NCBI GenBank assembly: GCA_944548615.1
Contig: OX155980.1
Location: 58,576,533 to 58,640,532 of the forward strand
DNA: 64,000 bases
Direction: 5' to 3'
Origin: Micropterix aruncella
Taxonomy: Eukaryota > Arthropoda > Insecta > Lepidoptera > Micropterigidae
A program made the translations under genes and the position numbers. The notes under the pieces are model-generated. The model saw only the letters and a list, made by a program, of their open reading frames with translations. It made no database searches and was not told where the DNA came from. This document shows positions 26,458 through 37,818 of the stretch, piece by piece. Numbering within the stretch: the first letter of the stretch is position 1; each line of letters opens with the position of its first letter.

Positions 26458-27069
26458 GATTGTATACCTAACATGTTTTACTTAAAATTCGGTTGTAATA
26501 TTGGTTCAGCTTATTGTAATAAGGCTGGGGTGGGCGGTGTATGACGATCGGTTTGAAGCCATCAAGTTGCGAGGCGCGACCCGGGCGATAGTTTGCCAAG
26601 TGTCGGAATTTTGAGCGCGTAAACATTGACTATGCAGGGCCTGCGAGGCCCGCTGTGATACGGCAGCCGAGGGACGCTTATCGCGTTTGTACCGCACGCT
26701 AAACTCACCACTCCTCCATCAACACATAGGTACTCCTCTATACTGCATTAAATCAATTTCTCACTTCTTCCTTCTCACCACCGCCACTTGTCCTATTGAG
26801 TCGACTAGGAAGATGCGAGCTCCATCAACTTGGATTCGTATTGTCTCCTGTATTTCCTAATTAGGTTTTCATGATGTGCTCATTTGTGGGTGGTCATATC
26901 TCGTTGTGACCTACATAATTGGCGATTGGAGTCGCTAATATCGAAATCAGATATTTTTAATGCCAGATCTTGTGTGCCCGGTGTGTGCACATAATATTGG
27001 CAACTAATGATTCCTGTGCATTTGGGCCAATAAGACCCGCTCATTATCTTGGGTCGGCTCAACTCACGG
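26458..27069. other. GC-richer sequence, no gene assigned
   Basis: Bases 26520-26700 are GC-rich. The minus-strand frame there (26697-26506) has no recognisable domain. The stretch near 27035-27069 (attatcttgggtcggctcaa) recurs inverted near 44506-44525, marking another mid-repetitive sequence. Confidence 0.35.
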
Positions 27070-27690
27070 TTCAACCCCTATCATGTAGCCCACTCAAAAA
27101 GGGATGAACCTGGAAAGGGCTCGTAACGACAGGTAAATCAGATCCTCTGGGGGATGACCTTCGAGCGCTGCTGGGTGGTTTGCGAGACAGCCAATAGATT
27201 GCGCACTCCGGCCCCCCGGCGTAATAGCTCGGAGGGGGGGTTCTAGAAGCGATCTTATACGTTTCCAAAACAGCGGGAGTGGTTGTTGACCTGATATCAG
27301 CTACTCTTGAAATGACCCGTTTGCCACTCGATCCCGTTTGAAATACGGGCCAGGGGCGCCACAGTCCGCGATATATTTGAACTGAATTACCGCTAACAGT
27401 TGGAGGCCACGCAAGTGACTTCGAATCCGTGACCAAACTGGACGACGGAGACCTCCGGATAAATCTGGTAGTGAGGGCGCGAGATCGGCCCACTGCTTTC
27501 ACTTCCCGATGCTTTGCGGTATGCGTTGGACTCCCACAGGCCTCCAGGCGTAGATAGACAGTGGACTGTGTTGTCCCTGAGTCTCTGCGTTCACTCCATC
27601 TTTGAAAGAATGATCTAATATCGTTATAACTTCCTGTGATGACAGGTTCGCCCGTAGTAGTTGACTACTCTTGAGTGGTACTAAGTCAAA
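27070..27690 (+). repeat. mid-repetitive family, diverged copy
   Basis: It shares the order of landmarks with the copies at 7.2 and 43.7 kb: gcgggagtggttg, ctactcttgaaatgaccc, gcc...gtccgcgat, gcaagtgacttcgaa and, at the end, gacaggttcgcccgtagtag. It differs at many positions and has extra insertions, so it may be a subfamily. The 143-codon minus-strand frame is not preserved in other copies. Confidence 0.6.
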
Positions 27691-28416
27691 ATACCTAAAA
27701 ATGTAAGATAGATAAGTATACCTAAGGGTCGTCCCCCTTTTTTTAAACAGGGGCTCGTATAATTCAGGAAATAACTTAATTATAGAAAAAAAATGAACTT
27801 CCTATTATTTTTAAAATACTGGAATTCTCTTTTGCACAATTCGATGTGACGTGAAGTCTGGTGGTACATGTGTCAATTTGCCGATAACGTCGCGATATTT
27901 GTCGATTATCAGTACTGGAATAGCATAGACAAGACGGGATTTGGGTAATATCTCACCCCAATGAAATATGGTGGTAGATGGGCCATGCCGCGTGGTGGCC
28001 GTATCGCTGACGCTTTGACATATCATCCAGCCATGTTTGCTTGCGGGTCTCCTCATGAATATTTGTCGCAACGTCCCACAACAAATTTACGAACGCTACA
28101 TAACCATATCTCCAAGTACTAAAGGTCACTCAGAAAGTTTCGACTAAAATAAAACGACCTGGTGCGAGTTTGGTTCCATGCAGTGCAGAATTGCTAACTT
28201 CGAAAAAACTAAGATAGCCACAGATTTACATTTATTATTTTTTGTAATATTTATCCGCCAAAACTCGAAGATAAGAAAGATGGCAGACATACTTTTCTAG
28301 CATATCAAATCAAAAAGACAGTGTTTTAAAATCAACAAAGTGAGGTTTGGCTTTATTTGTACCGATATAAAACATTATTATTTTTACTTTGATTTTTGTT
28401 ATTTTGTCTATTTTAT
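27691..28416. other. no gene assigned
   Basis: A minus-strand frame (28071-27811, no ATG at its start) encodes 86 codons of mixed composition that I do not recognise. Downstream near 28120 the motif cactcagaaagtttcgact may be a transposon end. Otherwise AT-rich. Confidence 0.3.
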
Positions 28417-28680
28417 TCTCCCCGTTGGAATAGTGGTTAGGTTGCCTAATCTTGCATTATAAGGTTCCGGGATCGATTCTAGGCTGCGTCACGATTTTCC
28501 GTTGGTAGAAAACCCTGTACTGCATTTCAATTCTTTCGACCGAATGCAATAACAAGACACACACATACACACGTATATATAAAAATTCATAGTTGGGTTC
28601 ATCGTAAGGGATTGTCGTCTGATAATAAACCCGCCCATTGTGAAAGTTTACAATAAAGAGTAGAGACAAACAAACAAACT
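28417..28680 (+). mobile_element. tRNA-derived SINE, copy 1
   Basis: The 5' part has a polymerase III A-box-like segment (tggaatagtggttagg) and a B-box-like segment (ggttccgggatcgattct, 28463-28480) at tRNA-like spacing. An unrelated body and a tail region (gtcgtctgataataaacccg, then acaaacaaacaaac) follow. The copy at 57899-58150 shares head, body and tail. Transcription would be by RNA polymerase III from the internal boxes, with mobilisation by a LINE. Confidence 0.75.
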
Positions 28681-29749
28681 AACATTTGCCTCTTGGTCTA
28701 GGTGCCGACTAACAGTTCTAGAAATATGACTAAATAATCGACGCCGCGAAGGTGACATACAGATCGTTGGAATGCATACGGAATAGTTCAGACATAACCC
28801 ATTGGTTTATTCCCTAGATTTTTTCCGTCAAAAATTAAATATAGGACCCAGATTTTTAACAAAATACAGTTTTTTTACAAAATTATTTTATATTATATTT
28901 TTTATGAAATTATTAAATTATTTATTTCTTTTTTTCAGGTAAGTCGTCTGTTTCTTCCTCCGTTCCGGATATGTAAGTAAATTACTTATACAATTCTCCC
29001 AAACCTTCCATAACATATTGTCGTTTCGTTTGTCGGCGCTTGCCATTACGTCACACATTTTTTCTACCAATTTGATATTGAAACCTTATCATTTTAACCC
29101 TTAGAATAGTAATGATGGATTAAAAAAACCAAAGAAAAGGAAATCTCGTGTAGTTTGTTTTCAGAGAAGTAGTCATAGCGGTATAATCTTAAAGGTTTTG
29201 GAGATATCCGCGAACAACTGTAGAAAAGGACATTCCACCCTCTCCCGCTCCCTCCCTTCATCTCCTCCCTCTCCCTTCCTGACTCACACCATACCCTCGG
29301 TAATTTTTAGTATGTTCATCGGAATATCTTGAGAATTAATTGATCGGAATTTCAAAACTACATGGGCTGATTGTCCATTGTAGAGCTAAGTTGCTTAGAC
29401 TTATTATATAAGTCCATTGACTCTATTGCATTGATTATATGGCATATTAGATTGCACACCGTAGTACTACGATTTGGCAACCAGGATTTCACTACGAATC
29501 GTAACGTGTAGATAACACTGATAGTACCAAAAATTGGATAATATTCTATTATTACAATTAATATTGCGACTTGGAGCACTAAACAAGCCTATGCGGTAAA
29601 AAATAATAATATACGAGTAATTACAAACGATTTGTTTTTATCATACCTCTTTTTATTTTGAAATGATTTTCATAAAGATATCAATTTTCAATTTGTCATA
29701 CCGGTTTTAATACGTAATAATGAAGCTTTTTATCATTCAGTTAGATGGC
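28681..29749. other. no gene seen; pyrimidine tract
   Basis: AT-rich apart from an almost pure pyrimidine stretch of about 50 bases at 29233-29282 (ctctcccgctccctcccttc and onward), able to form triplex DNA. No coding similarity. Confidence 0.45.
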
Positions 29750-30016
29750 AACTAATCTCTCCGTATTATTTCTGTTACATAACCAGTCTATATAAACATG
29801 CTATAGATGGCACTAATATTGAATGTTATCAATTATATAAATATTGGGGTTTTATAATCAATTATTTTTTATAAAAACCATTCATAATCAATATTATTAT
29901 ATGTTGCCAAATACATTGCTAACACTTTGGCCATCAATGCCATCAGCGCCACCTGCATTTCGCCGGCGAAGAAGGGTTGCTAATACCGTACGTACGATGG
30001 AGTTGAGCAACTAATA
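29750..30016. repeat. dispersed repeat shared with 42240-42595 (truncated by gap)
   Basis: Collinear similarity with the 42.2-kb copy runs through atagatggcactaata, a long AT-rich middle, gccacct.catttcgccggcg, aagggttgc and ttgagcaa. It is interrupted by the assembly gap. Unnamed, non-coding, possibly a MITE. Confidence 0.6.
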
Positions 30017-30216
30017 NNNNNNNNNNNNNNNNNNNNNNNNNNNNNNNNNNNNNNNNNNNNNNNNNNNNNNNNNNNNNNNNNNNNNNNNNNNNNNNNNNNN
30101 NNNNNNNNNNNNNNNNNNNNNNNNNNNNNNNNNNNNNNNNNNNNNNNNNNNNNNNNNNNNNNNNNNNNNNNNNNNNNNNNNNNNNNNNNNNNNNNNNNNN
30201 NNNNNNNNNNNNNNNN
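30017..30216. other. assembly gap (200 N)
   Basis: A run of exactly 200 N characters, usually a placeholder for a gap of unknown or estimated size. The frame called across it is meaningless. Confidence 0.99.
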
Positions 30217-31826
30217 GAGCAGTTAGCAGCGTCAACAGTTTTTATTTAAAATAATTTTAGTGGACTGATAACCTGGTGGTTCGGCTGGAGACGATGGCTG
30301 ACAGTGGTAGGTTGAGGCCCTCCTAACGGTGTTGTGGAAGACCAAAGAAAATTACCACCCTGTTTTTCCTAGACACTTGTGGGTCTGAATTTAAAGAGAT
30401 ATGGATTGTCAGTGCTGCGAGTGGCCTGCCTTCGTAATTTATTGCCGCCGTCATTTATTAATAAATTTAATGGTTAATTGCCCTAAAAATCGCAATTATA
30501 ACCGACGAAAAATCAGGTAAATCTAATTTTTAATGAAAGGGTTTTTAATATCGAATACAAATAAATGATTGCGTTTATTATTCAGCCAATACCTAGAATA
30601 GGGACGCATTTTATGTCGCTTCATTTGAAAAAGTATTTGAAGGATTAATGCAAAAAACTATCAATGTCATCTTATGTGAAAATGGGATACTAATGATTAT
30701 TCCCAAACGAATCGAAGCATGGATCGATCTTCTAACGAAAGATGATAGCCCATAAATGAAGAGAGAAGGAAACATGTGACGGGAAAGAAAGATCAAGGTC
30801 CACGCGGTGACAGTGGACCTTGATCGACCCTCAGGTTGACTCTGAAGAGGAACTTTGTTGAATATACCGATCAAGGCCAATGGCTTTTCCAAGCTTTCGT
30901 TTTGTCCGAAGGTATAATTTAAGTAAAAGGTATTTTTTTTTACAAATTCACTTATTTTTCTTATTATATTGATCTAATTATATATCTGAGGTGGAATTTA
31001 AGTAAATCATTTTTTTTTTGAAATTCAAATATGTTTGGTTTAGAGACATAAAATATTTTTTCGCTCAACCCTTGCGTCTTGCTTTAATATATTTTTTAAA
31101 GTACCTAGATACATTTAAAAATGGAATTACCAATTATTTCGAACAGTTGAAATTGATATTTTTTTCCCGTAACCCTTCATATAATAACGTGTATAAACCA
31201 AATCAAAATAACACTCAAGTGGTCGGGTGTGAGATACCCGGTCAGACTTGCGCCGGATTAATAAATAAAATATAAATAAATTCCGCTGGACGTTTGACGG
31301 TACGGCGGTAGGTAGAGGGTTAACGGGGCTCGGGCGCCAGATGAAAAGATGCCGTGGGCGGATTTTTCCGGTCAAACTGGGTTCGGGGTCAGCCAAGGGG
31401 TTCGGACGCAGCGAGGGCCCCGCTCTATATCCATAGCAGTAATCCACAAATAAATAACCCCCTCCCAACCGGCCGCCTGCTCCTCCCCCACTCCCAACAC
31501 GGACACCTACAGCAATATCAAGGCCCTAGACCGCAGAATCCCGCAAGAGAGAGCGGCGATTCGGTCGCTCTCCTCAATCAGGACGTACGCGGGTCCGCAG
31601 CTATATTACAAATTCTTATTTACCTAGTCACTAGCCACTGCAAAACGACCAACCGTCGAAATGGCCTTTCAGGGATACAAAGAATGAATCAGGTCGATGA
31701 GAAAGTCAAAAGCACTGTACATTTATGAATGCTAACAAAATTTTGTCAGTGCCTGCAGGGCATTTCTATAACAGTTTTTTCTTCTATCGTTTGTACTTTC
31801 CTCAATTGAAAAGCGTTTGTTTTTTA
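30217..31826. other. no gene assigned; GC-richer middle
   Basis: Bases 31290-31600 are GC-rich with frames on both strands but no recognisable product. An imperfect inverted motif (gatcaaggtccac / gtggaccttgatc) lies at about 30790-30825. A tail-like aataaataaaatataaataa precedes the GC-rich part. Confidence 0.35.
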
Positions 31827-32980
31827 AGCTATTGCATAGCTTTTATCGCGGGCCTAGGCCAGCGCGGCGACCGAATGAAGAAATTTCTTAACGAAAATTA
31901 ATGATTTTAAACTGATAATTACGTCTAAACGAGTAGTGCTTACGATTCGAAAAAAATATATGTTAAACAAGAACATTTTCCTAATATTCTTAGCTTCGAA
32001 TATTTTAGATTTTGTTTATATTACATAGTGTAATTAATTTGTGAAATTAGATCTAACCGAACACAAAAACGACTACTACGCAAATACTATCTGGCGTATT
32101 ATTATGAAACCTGCACCATTTAAAGATAATTTAATTATCTATCTTTTTATCTACGATTTTTTTCGAATATTTGGTTTTTTTGCTTTATTGAATAAAAAAT
32201 TCGTGTGCGGCGCTCTATCGAAAGACGTTTAAATTATTCCGAATCATTTGCTTCCGCAGCCGCAAATGATTCGGAATAATTTCAACGTTTTCCGATAGAG
32301 CGCAGTTATCTGATATCAGAAAAAGTAAAATAAATAAAAAATACGTGTGGCACTCGGGGACTGCCGCGGTAAAGCTATTGCATAGCATTTTTAAAAACTT
32401 ATGCAATTAAAATTATTAATTTATTTTATTTATTTTATTTTTTCTGATATCAGATAACTGCGCGCTATCGGAAAACGTTGAAATTATTCCGAATCATTTG
32501 CGGCTGCGTGCGGTAGCAAATGATTCGGAATAATTTAAACGTCTTCCGATAGAACGCCGCGCACGAATTTTTTATTCGACAAAGCATAAAAAACGGATGT
32601 TATTCCTTGACTATTCGAAAAAAATCGTAGATAAAAAGATAGATAATTAAATTATCTTTAAAATGGTGCAGGTTTTATAATAATACGCCAGATAGTCTAT
32701 CTTTTTATCTACGATTTTTTTCGAATAGTCAAAGAATAACATCCGTTTTTTTTGCTTTATCGAATAAAATTCGTGCGCTCTATCGGAAGACGTTTAAATT
32801 ATTCCGAATCGATTCGGAATAATTTCAACGTTTTCCGATAGAGCGCAGTTATCTGATATCAGAAAAAAATTCTTCATACTGCATAAATAAAATAAATAAA
32901 TAATTATAATTGCATACATTGTTAAAAAATGCTATGCAATAGCTTTACCGCGGCAGTCCCCGAGTGCCACACGTATTTTT
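31827..32980. mobile_element. composite hairpin-element cluster (copy 2) forming a long palindrome
   Basis: Three pieces of the 3.6-kb element family are fused. A forward copy (31827-32336) has the normal 5' end and hairpin. An inverted piece (32338-32698) begins with the 3' terminus in reverse (acgtgtggcactcggggact). A second forward piece (32699-32980) ends with the normal 3' terminus. The inverted and last pieces form arms of nearly 300 bp around a spacer of about 60 bases, and each arm contains the internal hairpin. The hairpin at about 32212-32304 has arms of about 41 bases with few mismatches. Short frames (for example 32406-32215, minus) recur in other copies but lack known domains. 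Confidence 0.8.
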
Positions 32981-33282
32981 TTTTTTTTTTAATCTTGAAT
33001 TAGACTGCTTACTTGACCCCTCATGAATATGTATAACATTTTAAGGTTTAGCTCGTGCCCACGGGCATATTTTTGAAACATTTTGAACTTTGTATGAATC
33101 ACACCGCTTACAGGAGCAGAACCATAAGCATAAAAAACTGTCTTATAAAATTGTCCACCAAAAAGTGTCTAGATATAAAATAGCGAATAAAGGGACGCGC
33201 CCGAAACAATTCAATCTAAACCTCTCATTAAACTGCCCTTCAAAAATATATCTAAAACACTACCAAAACTGGGAAAACCCTA

Positions 33283-33393
33283 AATATCAGGACTGATAAC
33301 ATATTAGGACTGATAACATATTAGGACGGATAACATATCAGGACGGATAAAATATCAGGACGGATAACAAGAAGAATATCAGAGCTGATAACA
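33283..33393 (+). repeat. 17-bp minisatellite, about six units
   Basis: Tandem units of atatcaggacggataac with variants (attagg, actgataac). One spacer (aagaag) lies before the last unit. Confidence 0.9.
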
Positions 33394-33779
33394 AGACATA
33401 TTGCCCTCAATAAATACCTCACAACCATTGGAAAGCGGTCCGATTCTCTTTGCAGGAAATTTTAGGAGGAAAATGTGACTGATATACATATCTTATGTTA
33501 GAAGTCCTTTATCCAAATCATATAGTACTGCTTTCGGAAAAAACTGTAATTTCAAGTGAATACTCCACCTACATAAGAAGAATGGACCACCGGGCGTGTA
33601 TCGAGGACTGACAGCACAATGCTTCTTTCAGACGTCACCCCCAGGCGAAAAAAGAAGAAGAGTCACAGTAAAGTATTCGGGAAAAATATCACGTCTTTCT
33701 ATGGTCAAAAGATATATCCGGAGTCCTCAAGACATCGTACCTTGAATTTACTGACTATAGTGGAAGTAATCCAATATTT

Positions 33780-34195
33780 AGTCTGTGCGAAGTGGCAGGG
33801 TGGCCAAGAGCGTCGCGTCGCTACTCTCTGCGCCTAGCTGGTAACGGGTGGGCCGCGAAAAGCGGAGAGGGAAGGTAATATGAAAGAATGTGGGTGAAGC
33901 GATTCCAACGAGGTCGTTACTTACGATTTCTGAGGACAATAAGTCACGATTGCGGGCGACGCGAGCGCCTACGGGTGTCCCGCTCTCGCGCCGCCCGACC
34001 CGCTCCGGCCGGAGAGGGACGGCGCTAATGATGAAACCAAACTGCGACCGCACATATTGTCGGAAGGAAACCGCATTACCGGAAGCCGGCGAGAGAAAGA
34101 GAGCCGCATTTTTCCTCCCGAATCGAAATGGCTCATTTCGGCCATGCGCTCCAAAATCGGTAACTAGCCACCTTCATCAGGGTTCCGCACCGAGT
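33780..34195. promoter_or_regulatory. GC/CpG-rich block, possible regulatory DNA
   Basis: CpG-dense (gggcgacgcgagcgcc, gctctcgcgccgcccgaccc, gctccggccgg). Frames on both strands cross it without known similarity, as expected from GC-rich DNA with few stop codons. Regulatory function is inferred only from composition. Confidence 0.3.
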
Positions 34196-34547
34196 CGTGA
34201 CTACAAATGAAAAATCCTCTTCTACATTATTTTATACCACATGTATCGCCTATCTCCTGTCACCTGCTAAGAACACACGATCTGCACAGGTATCACAATA
34301 TACCTATAGTGCCCAGGGGATCTACATCGTTTGGACAACACAATTGTTATTACATTGCTCTAAGATTAATGATTATTTTGGGAAAACTTTTCGATGTTTT
34401 AAAAAAAAATCCTCATTCTGTGGGTAATTAGTAAAGGAAGAACGGAAACTGAATGTATCCTTAAGGCATATCACAAATAGCAACGCATTTATACACATTT
34501 AAGTTGCACACCCTTACATCTTTGACAACATAAATACAAAATATTTT

Positions 34548-35147
34548 TAAGCTATTGCATAGCTTTTATCGCGGGCCTGGCCAGCGCGGCGACCGAATGA
34601 AGAAATTTCTTAACGAAAATTAATGATTTTAAACTGATAATTACGTCTAAACGAGTACATACTGCTTACGATTCGAAAAAAATATATGTTAAACAAGAAC
34701 ATTTTCCTAATATTCTTAGCTTTGAATATTTTAGATTTTGTTTATATTACATAGTGAAATTAATTTGTGAAATTAGGTCTAACAGAACACAAAAACGACT
34801 ACTACACAAATACTATCTTGCGTATTATTATGAAACCTGCACCATTTTAAAGATAATTTAATTATCTATCTTTTTATCTACGATTTTTTTCGAATAATCC
34901 GTTTTTTTTGCTTTATCGAATAAACAATTCATGTGCGGCGCTCTATCGGAAGACGTTTAAATTATTCCGAATCATTTGCTTTCGCAGCCGCAAATGATTC
35001 GGAATAATTTCAACGTTTTCCGATAGAGCGCAGTTATCTGATATCAGAAAAAATAAAATAAATAAATAATTATAATTGCATAACTTGTTAAACATGCTAT
35101 GCAATAGGTTTACCGCGGCAGTCCCCGAGTGCCACACGTATTTTTTA
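34548..35147 (+). mobile_element. unnamed hairpin-bearing element, copy 3 (complete)
   Basis: A simple full-length copy of about 600 bp in forward orientation, from the AAGCTATTGCATAGC start to the gagtgccacacgtatt end. The hairpin lies at 34938-35032, with arms gcgctctatcgg...aatcatttgc and gcaaatgattc...ccgatagagcgc. T runs abut both ends. No target-site duplication is evident. Confidence 0.8.
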
Positions 35148-35464
35148 TATAAGAGCGAATACAGATTATTATTTCTTTTACGTAATATTTAAAATTTTGG
35201 ATTTATTGTATAATTATTTTCTACTACTTTTATTATTTAATGGTTGTTTAATGATTATTTTGCTTGGTTTTTATTTTTACTATAACAATTTAGTAACCTT
35301 TAGATCTTAGCTTATGAAGCCAATATATTAATAAATATCCTATACATAAAATTGAGTTTAAAATTGGTGTCATCCTTGAAAAAGGCGCTGCCTAGTTAGG
35401 GAAGACACAGAATCATTGGGTTTAAATAATTCATACATATAGGTATGTGTATATGTATATATAA

Positions 35465-35845
35465 AAGAAATCCGTTTATAGGATGATGTTTTTATTTAAA
35501 TAAAATTAGTAAAAGCTACTTAAAAAGCAGCAAGGAAATCCTAGCTTGGATCGGGAAATGCTAATATTTGAATGAGATATACTTACGGATATGCACGACT
35601 TTCGAATGTGCAATGTAAGTTTAAAGGTCCTTTTGCAGTCGACTAACGATCACTATTCATCCATATATCTCAAAAATCAAGCTAATCCTTTTGCAACACA
35701 AAATGCCTCCAATTGAGACGAATTAAAGCGAAAACATCAAAAATTAAACAAATTGATCACTTCGGCAAAGCCGTGACATAAATGAAGGTGACATATCGAA
35801 ATAATTCAAATTTCGAATGCTACCAACATTTAAAATATGATACAA
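35465..35845 (+). repeat. tandem repeat unit (left part), as at 19.2 kb
   Basis: It matches the head of the 611-bp unit (gaaatccgtttataggatga to aaaatatgatacaa). It continues, after the Helitron insertion, at 37819-38308. Confidence 0.85.
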
Positions 35846-37818
35846 CTAGCTGACCCGTGCCCACTCCGTTGGGCTGTAAAAATTTTTACTTGTGATGAAA
35901 TTATGAGTGTGCGTCGGTTAGTACTGAGTGCTATGATTTATTTCCTGACTGCCAAAAGAAGGGTTATATTTTTACTACATATGTATGTATGTATGTATTT
36001 GCATGCCAATTTGAATGTATTACCGTTATTTGTGAGTGTCTTCTTGTGAGTGTCTTATTTGTGAGTGTCATATCTCTTTAACCATTTATGCAGTAAAAGG
36101 AAAAGTCTTTTGTCACTTGAGACGATAAACTTACTTATTTTGATATTAATTCATAATTGTTGATAATATGACCAATAAACATGACCTAAACATTTTTAAA
36201 TTATTTTTTAAATATAAAAAACTACTTTTTGTGACTCAAATAAAAAAATTAGACATATGCTTTCCCTAACTTTTTTGTAGGCATTACTAAGCTCTACAAC
36301 TTTTCTCTAGAACTCAATCACATATCTCTCATCGTTAAAGCAGCGTTCGTAAGAAACGTTTTCATTCGACTGTTTTTCTCCGAATTACTTTGTAAATCCA
36401 ACGACCACGAAAAAGTCTTTTCATTTTTCGGATTAATATATAGCCATATGACACTCACAAATAACGTGGCTTTCTATTCGTAAAAGAATTTTCAAAATCG
36501 GTTCAGTAGATCCAGAGATTACTTCCTACAACGTCACAAACTTTACCTCTTTATAATATTAGTATAGAATTATAGATTACGACACGGTCGCGGTTCCATA
36601 CCTATGTCGTATTATCTCTTTAACTATTTTTCAGTAAAAGGTAAAAGTCTTTTGTTTTGAGACGAGACGATAAGAACACTTGAGACGATAAATTTACTTA
36701 TTTTGATAAGAATTCATAATTGTTGATAATATGACCAATAAACATGACCTAACGATTTAAATTATTTTTTTAATATAAAAAAAATATATTTAAAAATCTC
36801 TAAATAATATCGCGCACTCGGTTGGTTATCGTCATAACTATTCAAATATTTGTCCAAATTTGTCCAAATGATGTACTTGTAAAAGACAAAATTTATCTAC
36901 TTTAGATACCAGATGTGATAAAAGTATTTATTTTGATATAATAATTAATTTATTACTACCAAATGTGCGTTAGAAATTATTATATTTTTTTTTGTATTTA
37001 TGGTTCACTATTTTGGCGATAATGGCTTACACATAAAATATAGATGTATGCTGTCGCTGGCTTTTTTGTAGGACTATTTAAGATAAACATTTCCATTGTA
37101 TATTATATACGTGTAACTCCAACGGTTTTTGCGGCGCACGCCAGAATAGCTCGCAGATGGCAGATTTTTTCCTACTTCTTCTTCATCATCAGCGCGCATT
37201 CGCCCATCGTTAGGCATACGCCTCTCCAATCACTCTCCATCTGGATCGGTTAGTTTGGTTTGGCAGCCTGATCGTACCCAGAGATTCTTAGCACCCCCTG
37301 CCCCGCCGTTACCGTAACCGCTGCCGTGGCTCGGGCTAGTGGGGCTGCTGGGGACTGGGGGCCGTGGTAAGGTTGTACTGTTCATCATCATGATTGGAGG
37401 TATTTAGCCCGATACCCGCCACGTCGGCCACACGTCTTGGTGAGCTCCACACTTTCAGGAAAATATTTCCATTTCCTAGGCTTATGGCAACATGGTCGGG
37501 TTACTTAACCACCGAATTGCTCTATATTTTTTTTATTTATTATTTATTGTTGAGAAAATTTTCAAAATATATGTTGACGCTTAGAATTTAAATTTCGAAT
37601 ATCAATTTCTTAGATTTTCTTCCTACTTACTTGACAGTTATCATTATATTTTAGATAATTCACACTATATCTTTATAAATTATAGCCTATGTGTTATTCT
37701 GATGTGTAAGCTATATTATTGTAAAGTTTCATCAAAATCCATTCAGTAGTTTTTGCGTGAAAGAGTAACAAACATCCATACATTCTTACAAACTTTCGCA
37801 TTTATAATATTAGTAGGA
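35846..37818 (-). mobile_element. composite Helitron inserted in the tandem repeat (1,973 bp)
   Basis: Read on the minus strand, the element begins TCCTACTAATATTATAAATG at 37818. This resembles Helitron 5' ends with their leading TC. It ends at 35846 with a hairpin (GCCCAACGGAGTGGGC), then ACGGGTCAG and CTAG. It lies exactly between the A at 35845 and the T at 37819, as Helitrons insert. The uninterrupted sequence is seen at 19626-19636. Inside, a second 5'-like end (TCTATACTAATATTATAAAG) occurs near 36568, and a segment around 36060-36180 is repeated at 36605-36760. The unit therefore looks like two related Helitrons sharing one outer boundary. It also contains a LINE-tail retroposon at 37173-37600. 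No Rep/helicase frame remains, so it is non-autonomous. Confidence 0.8.
37173..37600 (-). mobile_element. LINE-tail retroposon related to 55587-56120
   Basis: On the minus strand it runs from attcgaaatttaaattctaa to a GAA-rich tail and shares the text around gtgtggccgacgtggcgggt and gcgaatgcgcgctgatgatg. A GC-rich segment (37255-37375) is divergent from the 55-kb copy. The family's C-terminal-like coding tail is described at 55587-56120. Confidence 0.6.

Larger units (their letters stand above)
32981..34547. other. no gene assigned; minisatellite and GC block inside
   Basis: It contains the 17-bp minisatellite (33283-33393) and a GC-rich block (33780-34195), both listed separately. The motif ctgcttacttgacccctca near 33006 recurs near 54088. 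Short frames have no known domain. Confidence 0.4.

Noticed and set aside
27811..28071. 86-codon minus-strand frame
   Set aside because: No ATG at the frame start and no recognised motif; possible exon or mobile-element piece but unsupported.
30011..30235. Frame across the N run
   Set aside because: It consists of unknown residues across an assembly gap.
32215..32406. Frame conserved in several hairpin-element copies (also 34943-35137)
   Set aside because: It simply spans the hairpin and ends of the repeat; no domain, and it varies at its start between copies.
33283..33393. CRISPR-like array
   Set aside because: Units are contiguous without unique spacers, and the DNA is eukaryotic; it is a minisatellite.
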